Assembly: GCA_944385405.1 (NCBI GenBank)
Contig: CALWXB010000005.1
Location: 20,288-84,287, forward strand
Direction of reading: 5' to 3'
DNA from: an uncultured Oscillospiraceae bacterium
Lineage (GTDB): Bacteria; Bacillota; Clostridia; Oscillospirales; Oscillospiraceae
DNA: 64,000 nucleotides
Shown: one piece after another, positions 50,967 to 60,422 of the stretch
Numbering within the stretch: position 1 is the stretch's first letter
Layout: the number at the start of each line of letters is the position of its first letter
Position numbers and translations under genes: made by a program
Notes under the pieces: generated by a model
Told to the model about the DNA's origin: nothing
The model's database searches: none
The model's input: the letters and a program-made list of their open reading frames with translations, nothing else

Positions 50967-52091
50967 TCAAGGGGTTAGGGCCCGCATTGCCTCCAAAAAG
51001 CGGAAAATCTCCTCCCGGGTATTGAAATCCGACACGCTCAGGCGCAGCGTGCCGGTCTCCAGCGTCCCGGCGCTTTTATGGGCCAGCGGCGCACAATGGA
51101 GTCCGGCCCGCAGGGCAATGTCTTGCTCCGCCAGCGCCGCACCGATCTCCTCGGGATCCCGGCCCTCCACAGTAAAGGACACCACGCCGGTCTGGCTCCG
51201 CAGCCCCGGCGCGGCATAGACCCGCACACCGGGCAGCATCCGCAGGCCTTCTGCCGCCAACAGCGCCAGCTGCCGCTCCTTCCGGCAGATCGCCAGGGGC
51301 CCCCGCTGCCGCACGAACCGCACACCCGCCAGCAACCCTGCGATGCCGGGCATATTGTGGGTCCCGGCCTCCAGCCGGTCCGGCAGGAAATCCGGCATCT
51401 CCTGCTGCAAAGAGGCACTCCCGGTTCCGCCTTCCAGCAGTGTCCGCACCGGAACGCCCTCCCGGCACAGCAGTACACCGGTCCCTTGGGGGCCGTAAAG
51501 CCCCTTATGCCCCGGCATCGCCACAAAGGCCGCTCCCAGAGCGGTCATGTCCAGCGGCAGCACCCCCGCAGATTGGGAGGCGTCTATGATGAAGGGCACG
51601 CCTCTTGTCCGGCAGAGCCTGGAGATCTCCTCCACCGGCTGGGCAAAGCCGAACACATTGGACACATGGCTGCAGATCACTGCGTCCACTCCCGGACGGA
51701 TGCACCGGGCAAAGGCCTCCGTCACCGCCCGGGGCTGAAACAGCGGAGCCGCCGCGACTTCCACCTCAGCGCCCAGGGCCGCCAGCGGCCGTGTAACAGC
51801 ATTGTGTTCATAGCCGGAGATCACCGCCCGCCCTCCCGGCGGCACCAGAGACTTGATGGCGATATTCAGCGCGTGGGTGGCATTGCTGGTCAGGACCACC
51901 TGTTCCGGATTTCCCAGTCCAAACAGCTCCGACAGCTCCTGACGGCAGTTGAAGGCCGTCTCCGCAGCCCGCATGGCGGCGCGGTAGCCGCCCCGGCCAG
52001 AGCTTGCCATCTCTGTCATGGCCTCCTGCATGGCAGCGGCCACGGTGGGCGGCTTTTGGAAGGTGGTCGCCGCGCTGTCCAGATAGATCAT
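50967..52091 (-). CDS. Cysteine desulfurase-like class V aminotransferase (EF2568 type)
   Basis: 374 aa. PLP lysine in MPGHKGLYGPQGTG, YLDSAATTFQKP start, SNATHALN and the active-site cysteine in GLHCAPLAH. This subgroup occurs in the gene set linked to selenium-dependent molybdenum hydroxylases, next to DUF3343, as it does here by an ATGA overlap. It is likely to mobilise S or Se from cysteine or selenocysteine. No hydroxylase genes are in the window. Confidence 0.9.
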   Translation of the reverse strand: MIYLDSAATTFQKPPTVAAAMQEAMTEMASSGRGGYRAAMRAAETAFNCRQELSELFGLGNPEQVVLTSNATHALNIAIKSLVPPGGRAVISGYEHNAVTRPLAALGAEVEVAAAPLFQPRAVTEAFARCIRPGVDAVICSHVSNVFGFAQPVEEISRLCRTRGVPFIIDASQSAGVLPLDMTALGAAFVAMPGHKGLYGPQGTGVLLCREGVPVRTLLEGGTGSASLQQEMPDFLPDRLEAGTHNMPGIAGLLAGVRFVRQRGPLAICRKERQLALLAAEGLRMLPGVRVYAAPGLRSQTGVVSFTVEGRDPEEIGAALAEQDIALRAGLHCAPLAHKSAGTLETGTLRLSVSDFNTREEIFRFLEAMRALTP

Positions 52092-52339
52092 GGACTCACC
52101 TCCCGATATACGCCGCGTTGAAACAAAAAAATACGAACGGGGTCCAAGGACGCCCGGTGAAGTGCAGGCAGGGCTGGCGCCAGGTCTCCGGCAGCCAGAC
52201 GCACGGCATACGCACAGCCCAGATCGGTGAGGTCTCTGGGCGCGCGGAAGATCGCACAGCGGATGCCCGCCCGTTCCAGAGTGCTCTGCATCCGCTGGGC
52301 ATAGGTAACAGAACGGGCCAGGATCAAATAGTGTTCCAC
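52088..52339 (-). CDS. DUF3343 putative sulfur/selenium carrier
   Basis: About 83 aa: HYLILARSVTYAQRMQSTLERAGI...RAPRDLTDLGCAYAVRLAAGDL. The single conserved cysteine (GCAYAV) is the proposed carrier site. Two GTGs follow GAGGAGG; the second (52339) has 7-nt spacing. Translationally coupled to the cysteine desulfurase, which suggests the pair passes S or Se from enzyme to carrier. Confidence 0.83.
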   Translation of the reverse strand: MEHYLILARSVTYAQRMQSTLERAGIRCAIFRAPRDLTDLGCAYAVRLAAGDLAPALPALHRASLDPVRIFLFQRGVYREVSP

Positions 52340-52390
52340 AAACACGCCTCCTCTCTATATCCATCCTATGAGAGGCGTGCAGACGGGTGC

Positions 52391-52418
52391 AAAAAAACGA
52401 GGGCGCCGCGCGCCCTCA
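52391..52418 (-). terminator. Terminator after ispF
   Basis: 8-bp stem GAGGGCGC/GCGCCCTC with a 3-nt loop and seven Ts; the 5' arm overlaps the ispF stop codon. Confidence 0.85.
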
Positions 52419-52901
52419 TCCATTCTTTTCCAGCAGCACCACCGCATGAGCCGCCATACCGGAGCCGTCTCCGGTAAAGCCCAGTCCCTCCTCGGTGGTG
52501 GCCTTCACATTCACCTGCTCCGGTACAATGCCCAGCGCTGCGGCCAGATTGCTTGCCATCTCTCCGCGGTACGGCCCGATCTTCGGCGCCTGTGCCAGCA
52601 GTACAGCGTCGATGTTCACTACGGAATATCCCGTGTCCTGCAGCATCTTCCCCACCTGGGCCAACAGGCCGATGCTGGAGGCTCCGGCGTAAGCCGGGTC
52701 CGTGTCGGGAAACAGCTTGCCGATGTCTCCCAGGCCGGAGGCGCCGGTAAGGGCATCCATGACGGCGTGGGTCAGAACATCCGCGTCGGAGTGGCCCAAG
52801 AGCCCCCGTTCCCACGGGATCTCCACGCCGCCCAGAATCAATCTCCGCCCCTGGGTCAGGCGGTGCACATCATATCCATGTCCAATCCGCAGATTCGTCA
52901 T
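52416..52901 (-). CDS. ispF: 2-C-methyl-D-erythritol 2,4-cyclodiphosphate synthase
   Basis: 161 aa. Zinc ligands in GYDVHR and [12 protein letters not shown], and [11 protein letters not shown]. Fifth MEP-pathway enzyme. The ATG overlaps the ispD stop by 4 nt. Third gene of carD-ispD-ispF, an order common in Firmicutes. Confidence 0.97.
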   Translation of the reverse strand: MTNLRIGHGYDVHRLTQGRRLILGGVEIPWERGLLGHSDADVLTHAVMDALTGASGLGDIGKLFPDTDPAYAGASSIGLLAQVGKMLQDTGYSVVNIDAVLLAQAPKIGPYRGEMASNLAAALGIVPEQVNVKATTEEGLGFTGDGSGMAAHAVVLLEKNG

Positions 52902-53623
52902 GTGCGTCCCTCCCGGGAGGCCAGGATGGCCTCCGCCAGAATCAGATCCACCGGCGTGGTGATCTTCAGGTTCTCCTCGCTGCCCTCCACCAGAAAGACC
53001 ACCTTCCCCAACCGCTCCACCGCGGAACAATCGTCGGTAACGGCAGCCTGCTGCTCCAGGGCATCCTGCAGCGCCGCCTTCAGAAGCGACGCCTGGAACA
53101 CCTGGGGCGTCTGCACTGCCCGCAGCTGGGACCGGTCCGGCGTGCCGGTGACGGCACCGTCCTTTCCCACAGTCTTGATGGTATCCTTCACCGCCACGGC
53201 GGGAGCTGCTGCCCCACAGCGGGCAGCAGCCTCGATGGTACGGTCAATGAGCTCCGGTGTCACCAGCGGCCGGGCACCATCTTGCACCGCCAGCAGCTCC
53301 GTATCAGCCGAGGCCTCCAGCGCCGCCAGCAGTACAGAGTGGACCCGGCTCTCGCCGCCCCGCACCACCTTCGTGCATTTGCCGATGCCATAGGTCCGGC
53401 AGAGACGGGAGATCTCCACCAGATCCTCCTCCCGAGTGGCCACCACGATCTCGTCCACCCGGTCTGCCCGCTGCAGCGCCGTCAGGGTCCGGACCAGCAC
53501 CGGCACTCCGTCCAAGGGCTCCAGCAGCTTATTCACGCCGCCCATCCGGGAGGAACTGCCCGCCGCAGCCACCAGCGCGGTGCACCGGGGATGCTCCCGC
53601 ATTTTCTTCAACCATGCAAGCAT
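52898..53623 (-). CDS. ispD: 2-C-methyl-D-erythritol 4-phosphate cytidylyltransferase
   Basis: About 241 aa. Nucleotide-binding [29 protein letters not shown] and TPQVFQ. Third MEP enzyme. Of two close ATGs, 53623 has the better 8-nt spacing from AGAAAGG; 53632 directly abuts it. Confidence 0.96.
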   Translation of the reverse strand: MLAWLKKMREHPRCTALVAAAGSSSRMGGVNKLLEPLDGVPVLVRTLTALQRADRVDEIVVATREEDLVEISRLCRTYGIGKCTKVVRGGESRVHSVLLAALEASADTELLAVQDGARPLVTPELIDRTIEAAARCGAAAPAVAVKDTIKTVGKDGAVTGTPDRSQLRAVQTPQVFQASLLKAALQDALEQQAAVTDDCSAVERLGKVVFLVEGSEENLKITTPVDLILAEAILASREGRT

Positions 53624-53638
53624 CTGGGTCATCCTTTC

Positions 53639-54130
53639 TCAGGAAACGGGAAGCTGCATCATGGCCCGGTCCACCCGGTCCTCTACCTCACCGTATTCCG
53701 CATGTTCCGTCAAAACGATCTCGGAGATCAGGATCTGCTTGGCATTGTGGAGCATCTTCCGCTCCCCGGTAGAGAGGCCCCGAAGATTTTCCCGGTGCAT
53801 CAGCGCCTTCACCACACGGGCCACCTCGTAAAGGTCTCCGCTCTTGAGCCGCATCATGTTCTCCTGATACCGCTTGTTCCAATTGGAGTTGACCTCCACT
53901 GTCAGATTGGGGATATCGGACAGCAGCGCCTCGGCCTCCTCCGGGGAGATGATGCCCCGCACGCCGATGGCTCCGCTGTTGGCCACAGGGATCTTCAAGA
54001 GCAGCCCGCCCATGGGCATTTTGAAGACATAGTACTCCTGGGTGGTACCCGCCACCCGTTCCTGGACGATGTTGTCAATAACGCCGGCGCCGTGCATGGG
54101 ATGCACGACAAGATCCCCGATCCTGAACAT
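53639..54130 (-). CDS. CarD-family RNA polymerase-binding regulator
   Basis: 163 aa. N-terminal Tudor-like RNAP-interaction domain (FRIGDLVVHPMHGAGVI) and helical C-terminal DNA-binding domain (RYQENMMRLKSGDLYEVARVVKAL). CarD stabilises open complexes. The start ATG 54130 follows AAAGGGC. Own promoter at 54219-54247; it leads ispD-ispF. Confidence 0.95.
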   Translation of the reverse strand: MFRIGDLVVHPMHGAGVIDNIVQERVAGTTQEYYVFKMPMGGLLLKIPVANSGAIGVRGIISPEEAEALLSDIPNLTVEVNSNWNKRYQENMMRLKSGDLYEVARVVKALMHRENLRGLSTGERKMLHNAKQILISEIVLTEHAEYGEVEDRVDRAMMQLPVS

Positions 54131-54218
54131 GACAAGCCCTTTTCCTTTCCGGTCCGCGTGGAGCCTGTGCTCCGCTCCCCGCAGCCATACCGCCTCCACC
54201 ACATATCTGTATAATTTT

Positions 54219-54247
54219 ATTATAGGCTGTCCAATTCTGTTTTACAA
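54219..54247 (-). promoter_or_regulatory. Promoter of carD-ispD-ispF
   Basis: TTGTAA, 17-nt spacer, TATAAT on the minus strand; leader about 80 nt. Confidence 0.75.
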
Positions 54248-54292
54248 GCGAATTTTTTCAAAATATGCAACATTTTCCTATAAAATCATAGG

Positions 54293-54324
54293 AAAAATGG
54301 CGGACAGCACAAAGCTGCCCGCCA
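54293..54324 (-). terminator. Terminator after the CoA-transferase gene
   Basis: 11-bp stem TGGCGGGCAGC paired with GCTGTCCGCCA (one G-U), 5-nt loop, five Ts. Confidence 0.88.
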
Positions 54325-54341
54325 AAATCAGTGCGTTATGC

Positions 54342-55688
54342 TTACTTTTTATTGGAGCGGCGCCAGATGTGCATCTTCTCCGCCTCTGCGATGAGCTCTT
54401 CCCGGAACTGGGGATGTGCGATGGAGATCAGACCTTCCGCCCGCTCCCACACAGACTTGCCCTTGACGTTGAACTTGCCGTATTCCGTCACCAGCCACTG
54501 CAGATTGGTGCGGGTGGCGGTGACCACACTGCCCTCCACCAAAGTGGGCCGGATGCGGGAATGCAGCTCGCCGGTCTTCTTGTCCTTGACGGTGGAAGAG
54601 CAGCAGATAAAGCTCTTGCCGCCCTTGGCGAGATACGCACCCATAACGAAGTCCTGCTGGCCGCCGGCGCCGGAGATGTGATGGATACCGGAGGACTCGG
54701 AGGACACCTGACCGAAAAGGTCGATGTCCACAGCCCCGTTGATGGAGATGAAATTATCAATCAGAGAGACCCGATGGATATCGTTGACATAGTCCACAGG
54801 GGCCGCCATGCACTCAGGATTGTTGTTCAGGAAGTCATAGAGCTTCTGGGAACCTGCCGCAAAGGCATAGGTCTGCCGATAGCGGTCAAAGGGCTTGCAG
54901 GCACCGGTGATCTTGCCCGCCTCAGACATAGCCACGAAGGCATCCACGTACATCTCGGAGTGCACGCCCAGATCCTTCAGATCGCTTTCGGCGATCATCT
55001 TGCCGATGGCGTTGGGCATGGAGCCGATACCCAGCTGCAGGCAGGCGCCGTTGGGGATCTCCGGCACCACCAGATTGGCCACCGCCAGATCCACCTCGGA
55101 GGGCTCGCCGGCGCCGCCCAGAGTCTCCATGGGCGGGTTCTCCCCTTCCACGATCATGTCCACATCGCTAATATGGACACAGTTCTCAAAACCGCCCAGG
55201 CACACGGGGATGTTCCGGTTGACCTCCACGATCACCGTCTTGGCACACTCGCAGACGGCCTTCAGATGAGAGCCGCCGGGGCCGAAGTTGAAATAGCCGT
55301 GCTCATCCATGGGAGCAACCTGGAACATGGCCACATCCAGAGTCTTGATGCAGTCGCGGTAATAGGAGGGCAGCTCGGAGTAGCGCAGCGGAATATAGAA
55401 AGCAAACCCTTCCTTGATGGCCTTACGCTCGATACCGCTCATGTGCCAGGAGTTCCACGCGAAATGATCAGCGGCGTTGGGCACATCAAAAATCGCCGGA
55501 CGGCGGGTCAGGATACCGCCGCGGATATTGATGTCCGTCAGTTCCTCCATTCTGGCAGCCAGCGCCTTGTCCAGAGCGTTGGCGGTGCAGGCACACCAGC
55601 CGTAATCCAGCCACATGCCGGACTGTACGGCCTTGACAGCCTCGCCGGCAGAGGTCAGCTTCTGCCGATACTCTTCCTGATAGCTCAT
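54342..55688 (-). CDS. Butyryl-CoA:acetate / 4-hydroxybutyrate-type CoA-transferase
   Basis: 448 aa of the acetyl-CoA hydrolase/transferase family. The protein closely follows the gut butyryl-CoA:acetate CoA-transferase pattern: [42 protein letters not shown], the catalytic-glutamate loop [10 protein letters not shown], and [10 protein letters not shown]. It moves CoA between butyryl-CoA (or 4-hydroxybutyryl-CoA) and acetate, the last step of butyrate fermentation. Acyl specificity cannot be fixed from sequence. Single-gene unit with promoter and terminator. Confidence 0.88.
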   Translation of the reverse strand: MSYQEEYRQKLTSAGEAVKAVQSGMWLDYGWCACTANALDKALAARMEELTDINIRGGILTRRPAIFDVPNAADHFAWNSWHMSGIERKAIKEGFAFYIPLRYSELPSYYRDCIKTLDVAMFQVAPMDEHGYFNFGPGGSHLKAVCECAKTVIVEVNRNIPVCLGGFENCVHISDVDMIVEGENPPMETLGGAGEPSEVDLAVANLVVPEIPNGACLQLGIGSMPNAIGKMIAESDLKDLGVHSEMYVDAFVAMSEAGKITGACKPFDRYRQTYAFAAGSQKLYDFLNNNPECMAAPVDYVNDIHRVSLIDNFISINGAVDIDLFGQVSSESSGIHHISGAGGQQDFVMGAYLAKGGKSFICCSSTVKDKKTGELHSRIRPTLVEGSVVTATRTNLQWLVTEYGKFNVKGKSVWERAEGLISIAHPQFREELIAEAEKMHIWRRSNKK

Positions 55689-55707
55689 GTTGCTTCCTCC
55701 CCAAAAT

Positions 55708-55727
55708 CTTATGATCTCTTATGATCT
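55708..55727. repeat. Perfect 10-bp tandem repeat upstream of the CoA-transferase gene
   Basis: CTTATGATCT twice without gap (AGATCATAAG on the coding strand), in the leader just before the GGGGAGGAAG start signal. Confidence 0.8.
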
Positions 55728-55774
55728 TTTCAGACGGCGACAGCGCCGGATGGTTCAACGGGATCCTGTGGGTC

Positions 55775-55803
55775 AGTATACCACGGGGCCGTCAGAAATA
55801 CAA
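55775..55803 (-). promoter_or_regulatory. Promoter of the CoA-transferase gene
   Basis: TTGTAT, 17-nt spacer, TATACT on the minus strand; the same two hexamers as the OLE RNA promoter. Leader about 80 nt. Confidence 0.7.
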
Positions 55804-55834
55804 TGGAATACGTGAAAAAAATCACAAAATTTCC

Positions 55835-55866
55835 AAAAAATGAGGCAGACCGCAGGGTCTGCCTCA
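55835..55866 (-). terminator. Terminator of the cmk-plsC-ispH/rpsA group
   Basis: 11-bp stem TGAGGCAGACC/GGTCTGCCTCA, 4-nt loop, six Ts on the minus strand. Confidence 0.92.
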
Positions 55867-55887
55867 TCATTTGCATGCAGCGCGGAA

Positions 55888-57846
55888 TTACTCCTCCACG
55901 GGAGCCTCGTCCTCGTCGTTGGAGCCCAGCAGAGCGCGGATGGACAGGGAGATCTTCTTCTTCTCCTCGTCAATGGCGGTGATCTTGGCATCCACGATCT
56001 GGCCCTCAGAGAGCACGTCCTCGGGCTTGTCGATGCGGCGGTCGGCGATCTGAGAAATGTGAATCAGACCGTCCACGCCGGGCACGACCTCGGCGAAGGC
56101 GCCGAAGGTCATCAGCTTGACGATACGCACGGAGGCCACATCGCCCACACCGTACTTGTTCATGAACACATCCCAGGGATCGATGCTGCGGTCCTTGACG
56201 CCCAGAGAGATCTTGCGCTTCTCGGGATCGAAGGCAATGACATAGACCTCCAGGGTGTCGCCCACCTTGCAGACCTCAGAGGGGGTCTTGATACGGCTCC
56301 AGCTCAGCTCGGAGATATGTACCATGCCGTCCACACCGCCGATGTCCACGAACACGCCGTAGGAGGTCATGGACTTCACGGTGCCGGTATAGTGCTTGCC
56401 CACCTCGATGGAAGCCCACACCTGCTCCTGCGCGGCCTTGCGGGCCTCGTCGGTAACGGAGCGGATGGAGCCCACCACACGGCGGCGGGGACGGTTGACC
56501 TCGGTGATGCGCAGCTGGACCTTCTGCTTGACCATGGAGCTCAGGTCCGCACCGCGGGGCTGGCCGCTCTGGGAAGCGGGAACGAACACCCGCACGCCCT
56601 TGACGGAGACCACGATGCCGCCCTTGTTCTCCTCGGTGACCACGCCCTCCAGCACAGTCTTGTCCTCCACGGCCTGTTCGATGTTCTCCCAGACCTTCAC
56701 GGAGTCCAGACGCTTCTTGCTCAGCTCGGCGTAACCCTCCACATCGTTGACGCGGACCACAACGGTCTCGATCTCGTCATTGACGTGGACGATGTCCTCC
56801 GGCTTGACGCTGGGGTCGTCGGTCAGCTCACTGAGCTTGATGTAGGCGGCCTGCTTGGCGCCCACATCCACCTGGACCTCGGTGGGGGTGATGGCGGTGA
56901 CGATGCCGGTCACCCGGTCACCGGTATTTAAAGTTTTGAAAGACTGATTCAGTAATTCCTCGAAGGACTCCTCTTTGCCCTCGGCCGCTCTGATTTCTTC
57001 GCTCATCGTTGCATATACCTCCTTAATGATGCCCGCAGGCGTGGAGGCACCGGCCGTAAGGCCCGCAACAGAACAACCTTCGAAAAACTCCGGCGAGAGC
57101 TCCGACGCGTTTTCGATCTGAAACACGCGGGGACATCTCATCATGCAAATTTCCGTCAAGTGTTTGGTGTTGGCGCTTTTCCGGTCTCCAACCACGACCA
57201 TCACGTCCACTTTGCCGGCAATTTCTGCCGCCTCCGTCTGACGTTTACGCGTAGCATTGCATATTGTATCAAAGATTTTTACGTTTGTACACTGTTTTTT
57301 TAGAATTTTCCAAGAAGTTTCAAAAAGTTCACGAATACAGGTGGTCTGGGCCACAACCGTCAGCGGTAAATTCTGGTTTTCCGGATCTGCGGAAAGCCAT
57401 GCGCTGACGGCCTCCGGCCCGCTGAACACCAGCGGATGCAGGCACCAGCTGGCCACTCCCACCACCTCCGGATGATTGGGTTCTCCGATGATGACGGGCT
57501 GCCTTCCCTCCGCTTCCGCCTGGGCCACCAGCCCCTGGATGCGGCAGACATTGGGACAGGTGGCGTTAACGCACACCGCGCCCCGATCCTCCAGCCCATC
57601 CAGCACAGACTTGAGCTCTCCGTGGGAACGGATCACCACAGTATCCCCTTTCCCCAGCGCCGCCGGATCGGCCGTTTTCCGCACACCGCAGCGCTCCAGC
57701 TCTTCCACCACATGGGAGTTGTGGATGAGATCTCCCAACATCCAGCAGCCGCCGGTCTCCCCGGCGGTGCTGCGGGCCAGCTCCACCGCCCGCTGCACGC
57801 CGTAGCAAAAGCCGGCGCTTTTGGCTAAAATCACGTTTCCCTGCAC
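55888..57846 (-). CDS. ispH: IspH-ribosomal protein S1 fusion
   Basis: 652 aa. Residues 1-285 are IspH (HMBPP reductase, last MEP step) with the three Fe-S cysteines in GFCYGVQRA (C14), ATCPNV and TICNATRKRQ. Residues ~305-640 hold four S1 RNA-binding repeats (e.g. YGVFVDIGGVDGMVHISELSW, FGAFAEVVPGVDGLIHIS), ending in an acidic tail. This fusion is known in many Clostridia, where it supplies the S1-like ribosomal protein. The start is GTG 57846 after GGAGGAG, 16 nt inside plsC. No frameshift separates the halves. Confidence 0.96.
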   Translation of the reverse strand: MQGNVILAKSAGFCYGVQRAVELARSTAGETGGCWMLGDLIHNSHVVEELERCGVRKTADPAALGKGDTVVIRSHGELKSVLDGLEDRGAVCVNATCPNVCRIQGLVAQAEAEGRQPVIIGEPNHPEVVGVASWCLHPLVFSGPEAVSAWLSADPENQNLPLTVVAQTTCIRELFETSWKILKKQCTNVKIFDTICNATRKRQTEAAEIAGKVDVMVVVGDRKSANTKHLTEICMMRCPRVFQIENASELSPEFFEGCSVAGLTAGASTPAGIIKEVYATMSEEIRAAEGKEESFEELLNQSFKTLNTGDRVTGIVTAITPTEVQVDVGAKQAAYIKLSELTDDPSVKPEDIVHVNDEIETVVVRVNDVEGYAELSKKRLDSVKVWENIEQAVEDKTVLEGVVTEENKGGIVVSVKGVRVFVPASQSGQPRGADLSSMVKQKVQLRITEVNRPRRRVVGSIRSVTDEARKAAQEQVWASIEVGKHYTGTVKSMTSYGVFVDIGGVDGMVHISELSWSRIKTPSEVCKVGDTLEVYVIAFDPEKRKISLGVKDRSIDPWDVFMNKYGVGDVASVRIVKLMTFGAFAEVVPGVDGLIHISQIADRRIDKPEDVLSEGQIVDAKITAIDEEKKKISLSIRALLGSNDEDEAPVEE

Positions 57847-58478
57847 AGCGGCGCTCCTCCCACAGCCTGCCCTCCCAGGGCATAGGCGGCCTCCAGAATG
57901 TCATCGGCGATCTTCTGCATCTCCTCCGCCGTACCGTGACGGCCGGTGTATACCGGCTGATAGGGCTTGCCGAAGATGATGCGGGTGCGATGGAAAAGAC
58001 GCTTCTCCCCGTCCACGAACACCGGCACCATGATGGCCCCCGTCCGCACGCCGATCATGGCCACACCGCCCTTGGCATGGGCAGGCAGGCCATCGATATA
58101 GCCGATGCCGTTGCGGATCACGGTCCCCTCCGGAAAGACCAGCAGATTGTCGCCGGATTTGATGGCCTGGATGGCCGTCTTGACGGATTGGATGTCGTTG
58201 CTGCCGCGGCTGACAGGGAACGCTCCCACTTTACTCAGCAGCCACCCCAGGCCCGGATACTGAAAGAGCTCCTCCTTGGCCATGATGTGCAGGCGGTAGT
58301 TGATGGGCAGACGCAGCGCCACCAGTATGGGGTCCCAGTTGCTGGAGTGATTGGGACACAGCAGCACTCCGCTGCGCGGCAGATCCTCCAGCCCCTCCAC
58401 CGTGGTGGGATGCAGGATCCGGGCCACCAGGCCCACGATATGGTAGACGACTACGAAAATGGCGTTGAAGGGCTTCAT
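57831..58478 (-). CDS. plsC: 1-acyl-sn-glycerol-3-phosphate acyltransferase
   Basis: 215 aa. Catalytic NHSSNWDP (HX4D), FPEGTVIR and a first hydrophobic helix. Makes phosphatidic acid. The start overlaps the cmk stop by 4 nt. In the cmk-plsC-ispH/S1 order typical of Clostridia. Confidence 0.95.
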   Translation of the reverse strand: MKPFNAIFVVVYHIVGLVARILHPTTVEGLEDLPRSGVLLCPNHSSNWDPILVALRLPINYRLHIMAKEELFQYPGLGWLLSKVGAFPVSRGSNDIQSVKTAIQAIKSGDNLLVFPEGTVIRNGIGYIDGLPAHAKGGVAMIGVRTGAIMVPVFVDGEKRLFHRTRIIFGKPYQPVYTGRHGTAEEMQKIADDILEAAYALGGQAVGGAPLCRET

Positions 58479-59152
58479 CCTCTCATCCTCTCTTCGATGA
58501 GACGCGCCAGCGCCTCCTCGCTCTCTTCAAAATTCAGCTGTGTGGTATCCAGCAGCACGGCGTCCTCCGCCTGCCGGAGAGGCGCCACCGCCCGGTGCAT
58601 ATCGTTCCAGTCCCGCTGACGGATATCCTCCAGGATCTCCTCATAGGGCTGGGGCGTTCCCCGCTGCTCCAGCTCCAGCATCCGCCGCCGGGCCCGCTCC
58701 TCCGCCTGCGCGGTGAGATAGATCTTCACCGTGGCGTCGGGCAGCACCACCGTGCCGATGTCCCGCCCGTCCATCACCACACTGTGCTCCGCCGCGATGC
58801 GCCGCTGCATCTCCAGAAGGAAGGACCGCACTCCGGGATAGGCGGAGACCACAGAGGCACACATGGAGACCTCCGGCAAGCGGATCGCATCCGTCACATC
58901 CTCCCCGTTGCGCAGCATATGCTGCAGCCCGTCCGCCCCGTGGGACAGCTCCAGCTCCAGCTGCGGCAGGCTTTCCAGCACGGCGGCCTCGTCTCCGGGA
59001 TCAATGCCCCGCTGCAGCACATCATAGGCGATGGTGCGGTAAATGGCGCCGGTATCCACATAGAGAAAGCCCAGCCTTGCGGCTACGCTCCGGGCCAGTG
59101 TGCTCTTCCCGGCTCCCGAAGGGCCGTCGATGGCGATGCTGATGGGTTTCAT
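58475..59152 (-). CDS. cmk: Cytidylate kinase
   Basis: 225 aa. P-loop IDGPSGAGKST, YVDTGAIYRT, MDGRDIGTVVLPDA and RRRMLELEQRG lid. Phosphorylates CMP and dCMP. Follows the flavoprotein gene by 16 nt. Confidence 0.96.
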   Translation of the reverse strand: MKPISIAIDGPSGAGKSTLARSVAARLGFLYVDTGAIYRTIAYDVLQRGIDPGDEAAVLESLPQLELELSHGADGLQHMLRNGEDVTDAIRLPEVSMCASVVSAYPGVRSFLLEMQRRIAAEHSVVMDGRDIGTVVLPDATVKIYLTAQAEERARRRMLELEQRGTPQPYEEILEDIRQRDWNDMHRAVAPLRQAEDAVLLDTTQLNFEESEEALARLIEERMRG

Positions 59153-59168
59153 ACGCGATTCTCTCTCC

Positions 59169-60422
59169 TCAATTCATTTGCTGCAATTCAATTGCTGCGG
59201 CCATGCCCGCAGCCCGGCCTGTGGCCCAAGCGATCTGCAGGTTGAAGCCGCCGGTATAGGCGTCCACATCCAGCAGCTCACCCGCAAAGTATAATCCCTT
59301 TACAATCTTTGATTCCATCGTAGTGGGATTGACTTCGCTGATCTTCACACCGCCGGAGGTGACGATGGCCTCGGTCACCGGGCGCGGTCCCGCCACCGGG
59401 ATGGGAAAGGCCTTGAGCAATGCCAGCAGTCCCCGGCGCTGCTCCCGGGTGATCTCATGGACCTTCTGATGCGGCGGGATGCCGCTGAGCTCCACCACCA
59501 CAGGGATCATCTTCTGTGGCAGCAGGTCCTGCAGAGCATTGCAGAAATCATGATTGGCATACTTTTCGAAGTCCGACAGGAGCCGCCGGTCCAAAGTCAC
59601 CTCATCCAGAGCCGGCTTCAGATCGATCTCCAGCCGGTATTCCTTCTCATCAAACCGGCGCATATGGGCAGAGGCAGAGAGCACCAGAGGCCCGCTGACG
59701 CCGAAATGCGTGAACACCAGCTCCCCGAAATCCGTATAGATCTTTTTGTTTCCTTCCAGCACCCGCAGCGACACGTTCCGCAGGCTCAGGCCCTGCATCC
59801 GGGCACAGAGGTTCCCCTTCTCCCGCAGTGGCACGAGAGATCCCCGAAGGGGCGTGATGGTATGGCCTGCAGCCGCAGCCATCCGATGACCCTCGCCGGT
59901 TGAACCGGTGGCAGGATAGGAAACACCGCCGGTAGCCAGGATCACCGCCCGGGCCGGATAGGTCCCCCGCTCCCCTGCCACACCTGCCACAGCACCATCC
60001 GCCAGCACCAGTTCCACAGCCCGGTCCCGGACCATCGTCACCCGCAGAGCCCGAAGCCGGCGCTCCAGCGCGGCACTGACGTCAAAGGCCCTGTCGCTGA
60101 CGGGAAACACCCGGTTCCCCCGCTCCGTTTTCAGCGGTACGCCCAACTCCTCAAAAAACGCCATAGCCGCCGGACCGTCAAAGCGCGAAAAGCAACTGTA
60201 AAGGAATTTTCCATTACGTGGCACATTGGCCAGCAGGGTCTCCCGATCCGCATGATTGGTGACATTGCAGCGTCCCTTGCCGGTGATATTCAGTTTTTTG
60301 CCCAATCGTTCGTTGGGCTCCAGCAGCGTTACCGGAACGCCCTGCCCCGCAGCGGTGATGGCGGCCATCATTCCTGCGGCACCGCCGCCCACCACCACGC
60401 AGCTTCCCGTCACATCATTCAT
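59169..60422 (-). CDS. HI0933/BaiN-type flavoprotein
   Basis: About 417 aa, NAD(P)/FAD-dependent oxidoreductase. FAD-binding VVGGGAAGMMAAITAA, the family motif KLNITGKGRCNVTN, ATGGVSYPATGSTG and the C-terminal GLYFAGELLDVDAYTGGFNLQ. Family members are of unclear function, some called BaiN or YtfP-like. Several ATGs overlap the RpiR stop; 60422 has 7-nt spacing to GGGAAG. Coupled to the RpiR gene upstream. Confidence 0.9.
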   Translation of the reverse strand: MNDVTGSCVVVGGGAAGMMAAITAAGQGVPVTLLEPNERLGKKLNITGKGRCNVTNHADRETLLANVPRNGKFLYSCFSRFDGPAAMAFFEELGVPLKTERGNRVFPVSDRAFDVSAALERRLRALRVTMVRDRAVELVLADGAVAGVAGERGTYPARAVILATGGVSYPATGSTGEGHRMAAAAGHTITPLRGSLVPLREKGNLCARMQGLSLRNVSLRVLEGNKKIYTDFGELVFTHFGVSGPLVLSASAHMRRFDEKEYRLEIDLKPALDEVTLDRRLLSDFEKYANHDFCNALQDLLPQKMIPVVVELSGIPPHQKVHEITREQRRGLLALLKAFPIPVAGPRPVTEAIVTSGGVKISEVNPTTMESKIVKGLYFAGELLDVDAYTGGFNLQIAWATGRAAGMAAAIELQQMN

